A program made the position numbers and the translations under genes. From assembly GCF_038432375.1 (NCBI RefSeq), contig NZ_JBCAUS010000002.1, forward strand, positions 870,282 through 934,281: a stretch of DNA of 64,000 nucleotides. Direction: 5' to 3'. This stretch comes from Methanococcoides sp. LMO-2 (GTDB lineage: Archaea; Halobacteriota; Methanosarcinia; Methanosarcinales; Methanosarcinaceae). The notes beneath the pieces were generated by a model. The model had not been told where the DNA came from. It searched no databases and was given only the letters and a program-made list of their open reading frames with translations. Positions 1-7,957 of this stretch are shown here, one piece after another (the stretch's first letter is position 1; each line of letters begins with the position of its first letter).

Positions 1-63
1 GATATATTAACAGTATCCAATAGATCGATCAAGAACAACAATTTGATCAAATATTTTTAACTT

Positions 64-153
64 CTCCATGTCAACAGAGGTTTTGAAGTTACTAACATGG
101 AAAAATATATATAAGCTCCATGTCAATTGAGGTTTAAGGGCTAATTTCATGGA
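64..153. repeat. Pair of 38-bp imperfect direct repeats flanking the promoter of the mtmB-like operon
   Basis: Two 38-bp copies lie at 64-101 and 116-153. Each begins CTCCATGTCAA and ends CATGGA, so each also has inverted outer arms (TCCATG...CATGGA); the middles share GAGGTTT. They sit on both sides of the TATA box at 106-113, and the second copy covers the expected transcription start. This arrangement suggests operator sites for a regulator of the operon. An origin-recognition role is possible because an Orc1/Cdc6-like gene is in the operon, but no clear ORB consensus is seen. Confidence 0.7.
101..115 (+). promoter_or_regulatory. TATA box of the mtmB-like operon
   Basis: An A-rich stretch followed by TATATATA (106-113) lies about 113-120 bases before the ATG at 226. 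With usual archaeal spacing, transcription would start near 135-140, giving a leader of roughly 85-90 nt that ends in an AGGAG ribosome-binding site. Confidence 0.6.
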
Positions 154-225
154 GTTTTCACAAAATAGAAAGTAAGACAAAATGAAATAAAAAAGACAAA
201 AACGGGACAAAAAGGAGTCAATATT

Positions 226-1596
226 ATGAACAACATATACAAGTACCTCAGATCTGCCACCACAGGCGAAGAGAAACCAGAAGAAAAACATGACATGAAT
301 GTGTTCATGAAGTCACAGGAACTGGCTGAAGAATTCGATATCAAATATGATGGGGAAAGTATTGTACCAACAGATACGAGCCTTGCAGACTCCGTATTTG
401 AAGCTGCCATTCAGTTATTGACATCTGTGGGGATTTACTGCACAGATACAAAGAAAACGATACAGATCGAAGAAGAGGATATTACCAGATATCTAAACAC
501 TTCCGAAACGCTTGAGATCGGAAGAAAGAATGAAAAGGTCACAGTTCCCTTCAGGTACATTATGGATTCCGAACCTCCAGTCATAATCGGAGGACCCATG
601 GGAGGTACTGTTTCCGAAGAGAATTTCCTTGAAGTACACGTGAGTTCCGCCATGGAGCCTATTGTACAGGGCATATATGCAGGTGCACTTGAAAAGATGG
701 GAGGCAAAGGAATACGCGGGAAAACTCCATTTGAGATGCTTGCCGCACTGAAGGAAGCCAGGGAAGAAAGGCTTGCAACAAAACTTGCAGGTCGTGAAGG
801 CCTCACATTGATGGGACCCGGAACACCAACCATCTCTCCCGCATATATGCTGGTTTCTTCTGAAGAACTGTACTCCAGTGCAGATGTCCAGGAGGTCTAC
901 CAGTTGGATGAACTTAAGACCGACTATGAGACATTTTACAAATCCATATTCCACCTTGAGCACGGAAACCATTTCCTGAGCGGCCAGTGTCCGGTATTTG
1001 GAGGAACAGGTATCGGTTCACCTGAAGGACTTGCCATTGTAGATGTTGCAGAGACCATCCAATCAAAGGTGCTCACCGGTGCCAGTTTGCATGTTTCCGG
1101 TGCGGTGCATGTGAATACGAACTCATCCTCAACAAAAGAGATCATGTGGGGATCTAACCTGTCTTCTCTTGCCATTTCACGCAACATGCACCACTACACA
1201 GCAAGATATTACTGGAACCTTGCAGGCTGCTGTACAGACATGATGTTCTATGAGACCGCTGCACAGGCCATCGGAGATACTGTTTGTGGAAGAGACATGC
1301 TGATTGGACCGGTAGGTGCCCGCGGAGCAGGCGCAGATCACTCAACAGGACTCGAGTCCAGGTTCATGGGAGAAGTTGCACATATGGCAACCGGACTTTC
1401 ACTTCTGGAAGCAGATGAGGCTGCACGGAACATCTACAGGAAATATGAAAACCTGCTAGCGTATGCTCCGGAAGGCAAACCTTTCGGCGAATGTTATAAC
1501 GTAAGATCGGAATATGAAATGAAACCCTCAGAAGAATATCTGGCCATCTACAGGGATGTATTTGCGGAAGTTAGCAAGTACTGTGGCATCGAGTGA
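226..1596 (+). CDS. MtmB-family methyltransferase homologue lacking pyrrolysine
   Basis: The 456-residue protein matches monomethylamine:corrinoid methyltransferase MtmB (about 458 residues) along its whole length. Shared blocks include IYCTDT near 70-75, the AGR-G segment at 188-192, PVFGG near 257, AGCCTDM near 335, and the GR...TGLE-R-MGEVA block near 355-385. In MtmB the catalytic pyrrolysine (Pyl202) is followed by GPET; here the aligned position is Met196 (ATG at 811-813) followed by GPGT, and there is no in-frame UAG. The established MtmB mechanism, amine activation by Pyl, therefore cannot operate. By analogy with non-Pyl members of the MttB superfamily such as glycine betaine methyltransferase MtgB, it may demethylate another methylated compound; the substrate is unknown. 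No corrinoid protein gene is adjacent. First gene of an operon with the next two genes. Confidence 0.85.
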   Translation: MNNIYKYLRSATTGEEKPEEKHDMNVFMKSQELAEEFDIKYDGESIVPTDTSLADSVFEAAIQLLTSVGIYCTDTKKTIQIEEEDITRYLNTSETLEIGRKNEKVTVPFRYIMDSEPPVIIGGPMGGTVSEENFLEVHVSSAMEPIVQGIYAGALEKMGGKGIRGKTPFEMLAALKEAREERLATKLAGREGLTLMGPGTPTISPAYMLVSSEELYSSADVQEVYQLDELKTDYETFYKSIFHLEHGNHFLSGQCPVFGGTGIGSPEGLAIVDVAETIQSKVLTGASLHVSGAVHVNTNSSSTKEIMWGSNLSSLAISRNMHHYTARYYWNLAGCCTDMMFYETAAQAIGDTVCGRDMLIGPVGARGAGADHSTGLESRFMGEVAHMATGLSLLEADEAARNIYRKYENLLAYAPEGKPFGECYNVRSEYEMKPSEEYLAIYRDVFAEVSKYCGIE

Positions 1597-1612
1597 GATT
1601 TGAGAGATTAAC

Positions 1613-2812
1613 ATGAATGATATATTTGGAACCGATGGAATCCAGATATTCAGGAATAGGGCAGCGCTTTCTCCAAGGTACCTTCCGGACAGGCTTATTG
1701 GAAGAGAAAAGCAAGTAACAGAACTTGCATCACTGATGAGGCCTGTCCTCCACCACGGAGAGCCTGCAAATGTACTGATATCCGGAATTAAAGGAACAGG
1801 CAAGACAACTGTTGTGAAATTTCTCCTGAAACAGCTGAGCACTAACATTGAGACGAAGGATCTTAGCGCTGTTCCGATCTTCATCAATTGCCGGAAGATC
1901 AGCACGACCAGCAAAATCATACTTGAGATACTGAACAAGGTATCACCCGAAACGGAAGTTCCAAGAACAGGACTCTCAATGGGAAAATATTATAGGGCAT
2001 TATGGAAAGCTCTGAACGAAAAGAGGACCACAATCATTGTAGTACTTGATGAAATCGAATCTCTGAAAGACAAAAATGTACTCTATGAACTCAGCTATGC
2101 CGGCGAGAATATGAGCATCGAAGAAGACATATTCATAGGTATTATTGGAATTAGTGATGACATATTCTTTTACGCTAAGGCCGAGAATACTGTTCTTTCG
2201 GCACTCCAGTACAGAAACATAATATTTCCACCATATAGCGAGGAAGATGTTGAGCAGATACTGAATGACCGCTGTAAAATTGCGTTTGTGGAAGATGCTG
2301 TTGACAAGGGGATCGTTTCACTATGTACGAAGCTATCCGGGGTCGAACATGATTGCGGGAAAGCCCTGACCTTGCTGGAAAGAGCAGGTACCATCGCAGA
2401 TATTTCGAATGAGGAAAGAGTAACTGAGAAACACGTCTTGCTGGCAAATGAAGAAATGGGAGAAAAGGACCTGTTAACCTCACTGGAAAACCTGCCCATC
2501 AATTCAAAACTTGTTCTTCTCAGCATCATCCGACTTACAGAGGAACTAAACGATAAAGTAACAACAGGCCAGATAGAAATGCTCTACAGGAAGTACTGCG
2601 AGCAGATGGGGACAAACCCTCTGGGACGTACCAGCGTATCAGGGATCGTCTCAGAATTCGATATGATGGGTATTATTTCAGCACCTGTGCGTAGCAGGGG
2701 TAGGCATGGAAAGACACGTTTGGTATCAATCAGGAAGAAACCAAAGAAAATAGAAGACATACTCTACATGGACTACAGGCTTAAAGAACTGTGTGATGCC
2801 AGCATAATTTAA
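1613..2812 (+). CDS. Orc1/Cdc6-family AAA+ ATPase
   Basis: This 399-residue protein has the archaeal Orc1/Cdc6 layout: an N-terminal stretch ending in LIGREKQV (about 26-33), a Walker A motif GIKGTGKTT (about 58-66), a Walker B motif VVLDEIES (about 143-150), a lid region, and a C-terminal winged-helix domain (about 290-385) with basic residues. True initiators bind origin DNA and load MCM. It starts 16 bases after the mtmB-like stop codon and is followed closely by the hydantoinase-like gene, so it is cotranscribed with metabolic genes. It is probably either a paralogue serving as a DNA-binding regulator of this operon or a replication protein recruited by chance; the sequence alone does not decide. 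Its Walker A wording departs slightly from the usual initiator form. Confidence 0.8.
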   Translation: MNDIFGTDGIQIFRNRAALSPRYLPDRLIGREKQVTELASLMRPVLHHGEPANVLISGIKGTGKTTVVKFLLKQLSTNIETKDLSAVPIFINCRKISTTSKIILEILNKVSPETEVPRTGLSMGKYYRALWKALNEKRTTIIVVLDEIESLKDKNVLYELSYAGENMSIEEDIFIGIIGISDDIFFYAKAENTVLSALQYRNIIFPPYSEEDVEQILNDRCKIAFVEDAVDKGIVSLCTKLSGVEHDCGKALTLLERAGTIADISNEERVTEKHVLLANEEMGEKDLLTSLENLPINSKLVLLSIIRLTEELNDKVTTGQIEMLYRKYCEQMGTNPLGRTSVSGIVSEFDMMGIISAPVRSRGRHGKTRLVSIRKKPKKIEDILYMDYRLKELCDASII

Positions 2813-2837
2813 CTGAACCTAAACAACGGAGATGAAT

Positions 2838-4766
2838 ATGAAATTAAATCTTGGAATTGATGCAGGTGGCACCTATACAGATGCAGTTGTTGTAAAGAGC
2901 CCGGAGGATACAATAATTGCGTCCTATAAGGCACTCACAACCTATCCCGATCCACTGGAGGGTATACGGGAAGCACTTGACGGCATTGATCAGGAAATAC
3001 TTTCACAGGTAGAGGTGGTATCAGTTTCCACCACCCTTTCAACCAACACGATCCTGGAAGGCACCGGGTTCCCCGTGGGACTCATCCTTGTGGGGGATTA
3101 TTTTACCAGTACTGACCTTCCCACAGAACATTTCGTACAGGTTAAAGGAGGTCATGACCATAAGGGATCTGAAGCAGAACCATTGGATGAAAATGCAGTA
3201 AAGGAGTTTGCACACAGGGCAAAGGAAAATGTCTCAGCTTTTGCAGTCTCATCTTATTTTAGCATCCGCAACCCTGAACATGAACTGAGGGTCAAGGAGA
3301 TCATCAGGAAGATCACAGGCATGCCTGTGGTGTGTGCACATGAGCTTTCACAGGATCTCGGAGCATTCGAAAGAGCTGTAACAGCATTCTTTAACGCACA
3401 ATTGCTTCCCATAACAGAGAAGTTCATGTCCAGTGTGGAATCTGAGATAAGAGGTCGCGGCATGGAATCAAAGATATTCATGCTCAAATGTGACGGATCT
3501 GTGATCGGAATCAAGGGTGCACTGGAAAGACCGATCGAATCCATATTCTCAGGACCTGCAGGAAGTCTGGTAGGTGCTTCATTCCTCTCAAAGAAAGATA
3601 GCTGCGCAGTCATAGACGTAGGTGGAACAAGTACTGATGTGTCCGTGATAAGAAACAGCATACCCGAAATGAGTGACTCCGGAGCTGTAGTAGGTGGATG
3701 GAAGACAAGGGTCAAGGCCATAAGGATGGAAACCTCGGCACTTGGAGGAGACAGTGATATCTGGATCGCTTCAGGAAAGCTCAACTTCGGACCACGAAGG
3801 GTCATTCCTTTATGCAGGGCAGCAGCACAGTTCCCTAAATTCCTTGAGCAGATAGCAACCAACCCGATGCCTTCCAAAGCATTACTGGGGAGAAACTTTC
3901 AGCCTACCAAGTTCTACATAAGGACAGAGTATGATCCCCTTGAGCTAACTGATCTGGAAACAGAGATCCTCAATGCAATTCCTGCTGAGCCAACATCCCT
4001 CAAGGAGATACGATCACGTATCAATAAATACCCGGCATCAAAACATCTGGATACACTCATGCAGAAAAGGCTGATACAACCTATCAGTTTCACACCCACG
4101 GATGCCCTGCATGTGCTTGGAGAGTATACGGAATACGATGCAGAGGCTTCACGCATCGGTGCAGAGCACCTCGCCCCACTTTATAAGATGAAAGGAGATG
4201 AGTTTGCATCCCATGTGAAGAGAGAGTTTGCCAAGAACATGGCAGCAGATCTTGTTTCATTTTTCCTTGAAAAGATATCGAGAGAGGAAATACGCAATAT
4301 ATTCGATGCAGAATCACCAATCCAGTTCAAGGTACATGTACCAGTGGTGCTGATCGGTGGCCCCGTGGTAGCATATCTTAAAGAGATGAAGGAACTGATA
4401 GATGCAGAGATAATCCTGCCGGAATTTGCAAATGTGGGTAATGCTGCAGGGGCATTGGCTGCAAAAGGAATCAGGAGAGTCGAAATATTAATACGACCGG
4501 CATCCATGGCTGCGCCGGAATGGGAGTTCTATGTATATTCCGAAAAAGGAAGAGAGAACTTCTACGAATATGAAGATGCAGTGGAACATGCAATCAGTAT
4601 TGGTAAGGATACTATCTATGAATACATGAAAGAAGCAGATCTTGATCCGGATTCAGTCAAGATAGACATCAAAAAGGATGAAGTGCTTCTTGAAGGGCAT
4701 GATACGATAGTGGAAACCAGGATCGTTGTAATGGGCGTTGCTGAGCACATTGAAGAAGAGCAATAA
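2838..4766 (+). CDS. Hydantoinase/oxoprolinase (HyuA)-family ATPase
   Basis: The protein has about 642 residues and the ASKHA-type nucleotide-binding signatures of HyuA: GIDAGGTYTD at 6-15, a second glycine-rich phosphate motif DVGGTSTD in the middle, and a C-terminal adenosine motif starting VLIGGP. HyuA enzymes hydrolyse cyclic amides such as N-methylhydantoin or 5-oxoproline using ATP. The ATG at 2838 is preferred over 2832 because GGAG at 2828-2831 is then properly spaced. Linkage to a non-Pyl MtmB homologue suggests two possible jobs (inference): release of a methylated amine from a cyclic precursor, or ATP-driven reactivation of a corrinoid protein, since known activators such as RamA also have an ASKHA ATPase fold. 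No ferredoxin domain typical of RamA is present, which favours the first or an independent role. Confidence 0.8.
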   Translation: MKLNLGIDAGGTYTDAVVVKSPEDTIIASYKALTTYPDPLEGIREALDGIDQEILSQVEVVSVSTTLSTNTILEGTGFPVGLILVGDYFTSTDLPTEHFVQVKGGHDHKGSEAEPLDENAVKEFAHRAKENVSAFAVSSYFSIRNPEHELRVKEIIRKITGMPVVCAHELSQDLGAFERAVTAFFNAQLLPITEKFMSSVESEIRGRGMESKIFMLKCDGSVIGIKGALERPIESIFSGPAGSLVGASFLSKKDSCAVIDVGGTSTDVSVIRNSIPEMSDSGAVVGGWKTRVKAIRMETSALGGDSDIWIASGKLNFGPRRVIPLCRAAAQFPKFLEQIATNPMPSKALLGRNFQPTKFYIRTEYDPLELTDLETEILNAIPAEPTSLKEIRSRINKYPASKHLDTLMQKRLIQPISFTPTDALHVLGEYTEYDAEASRIGAEHLAPLYKMKGDEFASHVKREFAKNMAADLVSFFLEKISREEIRNIFDAESPIQFKVHVPVVLIGGPVVAYLKEMKELIDAEIILPEFANVGNAAGALAAKGIRRVEILIRPASMAAPEWEFYVYSEKGRENFYEYEDAVEHAISIGKDTIYEYMKEADLDPDSVKIDIKKDEVLLEGHDTIVETRIVVMGVAEHIEEEQ

Positions 4767-4794
4767 AAGACACCTACTCCACGGGATTGCATTC

Positions 4795-4828
4795 AGAGAG
4801 ATGCTTTTGCATTCTCTCTTCTTTTTTC
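4795..4828 (+). terminator. Hairpin terminator after the hydantoinase-like gene
   Basis: Arms AGAGAGATGC and GCATTCTCTCT enclose TTTT, followed by a T-rich run ending in TTTTTT. It ends the three-gene plus-strand operon. The remaining bases up to the tRNA at 4935 hold nothing recognisable. Confidence 0.75.
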
Positions 4829-4934
4829 GGATTTTTCAGTTAATGGTACATAGCAAATGCTATCGATCATGAACCGCTAAGCAAAAGTGCCAGAGTGAAA
4901 ACATAAGTTTGTTAGAATAATAGAATAAGAAAGA

Positions 4935-5022
4935 TGGTGCGGGAGGTGTGATTCGAACACACGAACTCCTACGAGACTAGGCCCTCAACCTAGCGCCTTT
5001 GGCCTGGCTGGGCAACCCCCGC
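4935..5022 (-). tRNA. tRNA-Leu (GAG), copy 3 in transcription order
   Basis: The minus strand folds as a class II tRNA: acceptor GCGGGGG/CTCCCGC, anticodon stem CTAGG/CCTAG with loop TTGAGGG giving anticodon GAG, a long variable arm, T arm GTGTG-TTCGAAT-CACAC, discriminator A and an encoded CCA. It reads CUC/CUU leucine codons. It is identical to the other two copies and is last in the array behind rpoD. Confidence 0.95.
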
Positions 5023-5277
5023 AAAGTGGATGTTGTTGATTTATCGAGTTACCGTCCTGAAAGATCTCAGGACCGTGTTGTTTCGGAATTGACCGAAATT
5101 AGTTTGGTGCGGGAGGTGTGATTCGAACACACGAACTCCTACGAGACTAGGCCCTCAACCTAGCGCCTTTGGCCTGGCTGGGCAACCCCCGCAAAGTGGA
5201 TGTTGTTGATTTATCGAGTTACCGTCCTGAAAGATCTCAGGACCGTGTTGTTTCGGAATTGACCGAAAGTGGTTTGG
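4938..5277. repeat. 170-bp tandem duplication unit (tRNA-Leu plus spacer)
   Basis: Two consecutive 170-bp units, each tRNA plus an 82-base spacer, differ only at the last few spacer bases (TTAGTTT versus GTGGTTT); a third tRNA follows without the same spacer. Each spacer carries two potential hairpins, GTCCTGA/TCAGGAC and TTCGG/CCGAA. The pattern indicates recent tandem triplication or ongoing homogenisation. Confidence 0.9.
5105..5192 (-). tRNA. tRNA-Leu (GAG), copy 2
   Basis: Same sequence and cloverleaf as the copy at 4935-5022, exactly 170 bp away, with encoded CCA. Spacers on either side are nearly identical. Confidence 0.95.
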
Positions 5278-5362
5278 TGCGGGAGGTGTGATTCGAACAC
5301 ACGAACTCCTACGAGACTAGGCCCTCAACCTAGCGCCTTTGGCCTGGCTGGGCAACCCCCGC
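5275..5362 (-). tRNA. tRNA-Leu (GAG), copy 1, next to rpoD
   Basis: Same sequence as the other two copies, with encoded CCA. It begins 53 bases past the rpoD stop codon on the same strand and could be processed from the ribosomal-protein transcript. Confidence 0.95.
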
Positions 5363-5396
5363 ACGCGGGATCTTCTGAAATTAAATAAAGTAAAAA

Positions 5397-5412
5397 GGAA
5401 ATTGGTATTTCC
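5397..5412 (-). terminator. Short hairpin after rpoD
   Basis: GGAAAT/ATTTCC with a four-base loop lies 3 bases beyond the rpoD stop codon, followed on the minus strand by CTTTTTACTTTA. It may attenuate transcription into the tRNA array or mark a processing point. Confidence 0.4.
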
Positions 5413-5415
5413 GAT

Positions 5416-6219
5416 TTACAGTGTGCTCAGGATGTTTTGCATCTCAGAGGCTTTTCCTTTAATCGTATTCACTGCATTTAAGATTAACTGTTGAGCAGTG
5501 TATGAACCATCGGATTCCATAGTGAAAATGAAAGATTTTTCATCTGCACCAACGGTAATGGCATCTATATCGCATGAATCCTGGCATAATCTGCACAATG
5601 AACACCTGAGAAGGTCCTCTTTGGCGACCTCAGCAGATTCCTCACCGAGCTGAATTATGTTCCTTGGACATGCATTGACGCATATGCCGCACCTGTCGCA
5701 TCCTTCAATGGTAATAACAGGCATGTTCTTGTAGCCACAGGCAACGCCTGCCTGCCACTTTGCATGCTCATTACCATAGCCCATGTGTGCAATTGCTTCA
5801 AGAACGACCTTCTGGCCGGTCCTTAGATCAATTATAGGGATGGTCTTGTCTGCTGGCTGTACATTTGGATCAGATGAGACGATGTCACCGGAATGAACGA
5901 TGACCTGCTCCTCTTCACCTGCTTCAGCGCTGAGAGTCAAGGAAACAGTACATGCAGGACAGCCAGCACCTTCACAGGTACACTTATCCTGCGGCACGAA
6001 GTCCTCAAGACTGGATGTGAGGGGGATCAGACCCAACCTCAATGCCAGCTGTTCGTCATACAGAACAGAAGTATTATTATAGATATTCACGTCATCGATC
6101 GCTAGCGTAGGTACATCTGCGAGCATAGCCCTGCGGACACCATTTGCAAAAGCTGCGGTTGTGCCGGATAAAATGAACTTTGCTGATCTATCGGATAACT
6201 CAAGTATATCTATTTCCAT
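5416..6219 (-). CDS. rpoD: DNA-directed RNA polymerase subunit D (Rpo3) with two Fe-S clusters
   Basis: Archaeal homologue of bacterial alpha and eukaryotic Rpb3, needed for RNA polymerase assembly. The 267-residue protein has the alpha-like dimerisation domain split by an inserted ferredoxin-like domain. Two complete four-cysteine motifs are visible, C174-C177-C180-C184 and C206-C209-C212-C216, consistent with two [4Fe-4S] clusters as known for Methanosarcina D subunits. An additional cysteine group lies at C80, C82, C87 and C90. It follows rps11 by 23 bases and closes the protein-coding part of the alpha-type operon; rpl18e, rpl13, rps9 and rpoN, which follow rpoD in many archaea, are not here. 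Confidence 0.95.
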   Translation of the reverse strand: MEIDILELSDRSAKFILSGTTAAFANGVRRAMLADVPTLAIDDVNIYNNTSVLYDEQLALRLGLIPLTSSLEDFVPQDKCTCEGAGCPACTVSLTLSAEAGEEEQVIVHSGDIVSSDPNVQPADKTIPIIDLRTGQKVVLEAIAHMGYGNEHAKWQAGVACGYKNMPVITIEGCDRCGICVNACPRNIIQLGEESAEVAKEDLLRCSLCRLCQDSCDIDAITVGADEKSFIFTMESDGSYTAQQLILNAVNTIKGKASEMQNILSTL

Positions 6220-6242
6220 TGGAAAACCTCTGTTCTTTGTGA

Positions 6243-6623
6243 TTATACACGCCTTCCGCCTTTTGGACGAGTTCCATCGTGTGGTACTGGTGTAACGTCT
6301 TCGATCCTACCGATCCTGACGCCTGCCCTTGCGAATGCCCTGATCGCAGCCTGTGCGCCTGGACCCGGACTCCTCTGCTTGTTTCCTCCAGGTGCTCTGA
6401 CCTTGATGTGAACACCCTCGATACCCTTGTCTTTGAGGGTATCTGCAAGCTGGCTTGCCATCTGCATAGCAGTATATGGGGAACTTTCATCCCTTGCTGC
6501 CTTTACAACCATTCCACCAGAGGATTTTGCGATGGTCTCTGCACCAGTGAGATCTGTCACGGTGATGATCGTGTTGTTAAATGAACATTTGATGTGTGCA
6601 ACACCCCAGATTCCGTTTGCCAT
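6243..6623 (-). CDS. rps11: 30S ribosomal protein S11 (uS11)
   Basis: The 126-residue protein has the normal archaeal length. It starts [14 protein letters not shown] after a short lead and ends in the basic segment [10 protein letters not shown], both hallmarks of uS11, which lines the platform of the small subunit near the E site. It lies 13 bases after rps4 and 23 before rpoD, in the standard S13-S4-S11-RpoD order. An AGGAG-type ribosome-binding site precedes the ATG. Confidence 0.97.
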   Translation of the reverse strand: MANGIWGVAHIKCSFNNTIITVTDLTGAETIAKSSGGMVVKAARDESSPYTAMQMASQLADTLKDKGIEGVHIKVRAPGGNKQRSPGPGAQAAIRAFARAGVRIGRIEDVTPVPHDGTRPKGGRRV

Positions 6624-6636
6624 ATTTTACTCCTCC

Positions 6637-7191
6637 TTATTCCTCTACGATTGATGATGCGATCTGTGCAGGTCTTTCCGGGTGAGCTTCCCTGGAAATT
6701 GGAGACTTACCGTAGTAGTCGATTGCCATTTCCTGCTCCTTTGTGACCATCATACCAGGAACTGTTACCCTCTTTCCATCGATAGCGATGTGACCGTGGG
6801 TAATGAACTGCCTTGCCTGACGTGCAGTGCGGGCAAATCCAAGCCTGTGGACCTGTGTCTGAAGCCTGCGCTCAAGGATTGCTTCGGTCTGGAGACCAAG
6901 AATATCATCAATGTTAGAGTCTGATTTCAGAATTGAGAACCTGATCAGTTTTGCAAGGATCTGGTCTGCTTCTGTCTTTGCATGACCTGTAAGTTCGGAC
7001 TCTGCGGATTCAGCAAGGAGACGCCTTGCGTCTGCCCTGAACCTTCTCAGTACACTGTGAGATTTCCAGAGTTCCTTCTTGTTACGGAGACCATACTTTT
7101 TAACGAGCTCAACCTCAGTAGCCATCCTGGCAGCTTGCCAGGGGTGCTTTGGTGTATCATAAGATTTTGTACTTTTACCAGGATATACCAT
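6637..7191 (-). CDS. rps4: 30S ribosomal protein S4 (uS4)
   Basis: The 184-residue protein contains the S4 RNA-binding fold in its second half, [19 protein letters not shown], where the helix contacts 16S rRNA during early assembly. The C-terminus is acidic and disordered-looking. It lies between rps13 (12 bases upstream) and rps11 (13 bases downstream), so translation is probably coupled. Confidence 0.97.
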   Translation of the reverse strand: MVYPGKSTKSYDTPKHPWQAARMATEVELVKKYGLRNKKELWKSHSVLRRFRADARRLLAESAESELTGHAKTEADQILAKLIRFSILKSDSNIDDILGLQTEAILERRLQTQVHRLGFARTARQARQFITHGHIAIDGKRVTVPGMMVTKEQEMAIDYYGKSPISREAHPERPAQIASSIVEE

Positions 7192-7203
7192 ATTGCATCA
7201 CCT

Positions 7204-7650
7204 TCATTTCTTCTTCCTTACACCAATGGTGCTACCACGTCTTCCTGTGGACTTGGTTCTCTGTCCTCTGACCTTGAGACCTCTCTCATGTCTGAGACCA
7301 CGGTATGCACGTGATTTCTTGAGGTCGTTAAGATCCTCTTTCAGGGTCATGATAATATCCTGACCAAGAAGGTGTTTGCTGTCACCAGATATTGGGTCGC
7401 GCTGCCTGTTGAGCATCCATATAGGAAGGTTCTGCTCGAACTGTGCAATTGCAGAATCAAGTTTTGCGATGTCCTCATCAGGGAGGTAACCGATCACTGC
7501 GTCCGGATCAACGCCGGTACTGTCTACTATAACACGAGAGGTTCTTAATCCGATACCACGGATACCGGTCAATGCGTACTTTACCCGCTGGCTTCCCTGC
7601 AGGTCAGTATTCATTATACGAACCAGATGTCTAATTTCTTCGTCTGCCAT
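7204..7650 (-). CDS. rps13: 30S ribosomal protein S13 (uS13)
   Basis: This 148-residue protein has the helix-two-turns-helix N-terminal domain (about 10-60, including [12 protein letters not shown]) and the basic C-terminal tail ending [11 protein letters not shown] that reaches tRNAs at the A and P sites. It is the first gene of the S13-S4-S11-RpoD operon. The start follows a strong AAGGAGG site. A leader hairpin at 7690-7709 precedes it. Confidence 0.97.
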   Translation of the reverse strand: MADEEIRHLVRIMNTDLQGSQRVKYALTGIRGIGLRTSRVIVDSTGVDPDAVIGYLPDEDIAKLDSAIAQFEQNLPIWMLNRQRDPISGDSKHLLGQDIIMTLKEDLNDLKKSRAYRGLRHERGLKVRGQRTKSTGRRGSTIGVRKKK

Positions 7651-7957
7651 ATAATATCCTCCTTAAGGGTGAATCAACACCCCGTAGCCTCGGAACCCAT
7701 TGGTTCCGACACAGCCTTGTGGCTTTCTAAATTTTTATAAATTCAAAAGCGACTTCGCTGAATATGCGATTTCTGGTATATAACCTTATTTATTGCAATT
7801 CTTTGGCATGTTAGCCAAAAAATTCCTTATTACGCCATCCCAGAGAATATACCATCAAACAACGATCTCGTATATATTCATGTCGAACCCCGCTTAAGGG
7901 ATTTAAATGCAGGCAATTGTCATAGAAAAGATCAAAGTGGAAAACCATATCAAAATG
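7651..7957 (-). promoter_or_regulatory. Promoter and structured leader of the rps13 operon
   Basis: This 307-base gap holds the operon control region. On the minus strand a TATA-like element ATTTATAAA is centred near 7738, and a second, TTATATACC, near 7782. Between promoter and gene is a perfect 8-bp hairpin, TCGGAACC/GGTTCCGA with loop CATT (7690-7709), and a smaller inverted repeat near 7714-7725. No gene is seen. Confidence 0.55.

Noticed and set aside
64-153. CRISPR repeats or origin-recognition boxes
   Set aside because: There are only two copies with no spacer series, and no clear ORB consensus is visible.
226-1596. Calling this gene mtmB, a pyrrolysine-containing monomethylamine methyltransferase
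   Set aside because: There is no in-frame UAG, and Met occupies the Pyl position.
3254-3877. 207-codon minus-strand frame opposite the hydantoinase-like gene
   Set aside because: It is an antisense shadow; the plus strand has clear ATPase motifs.
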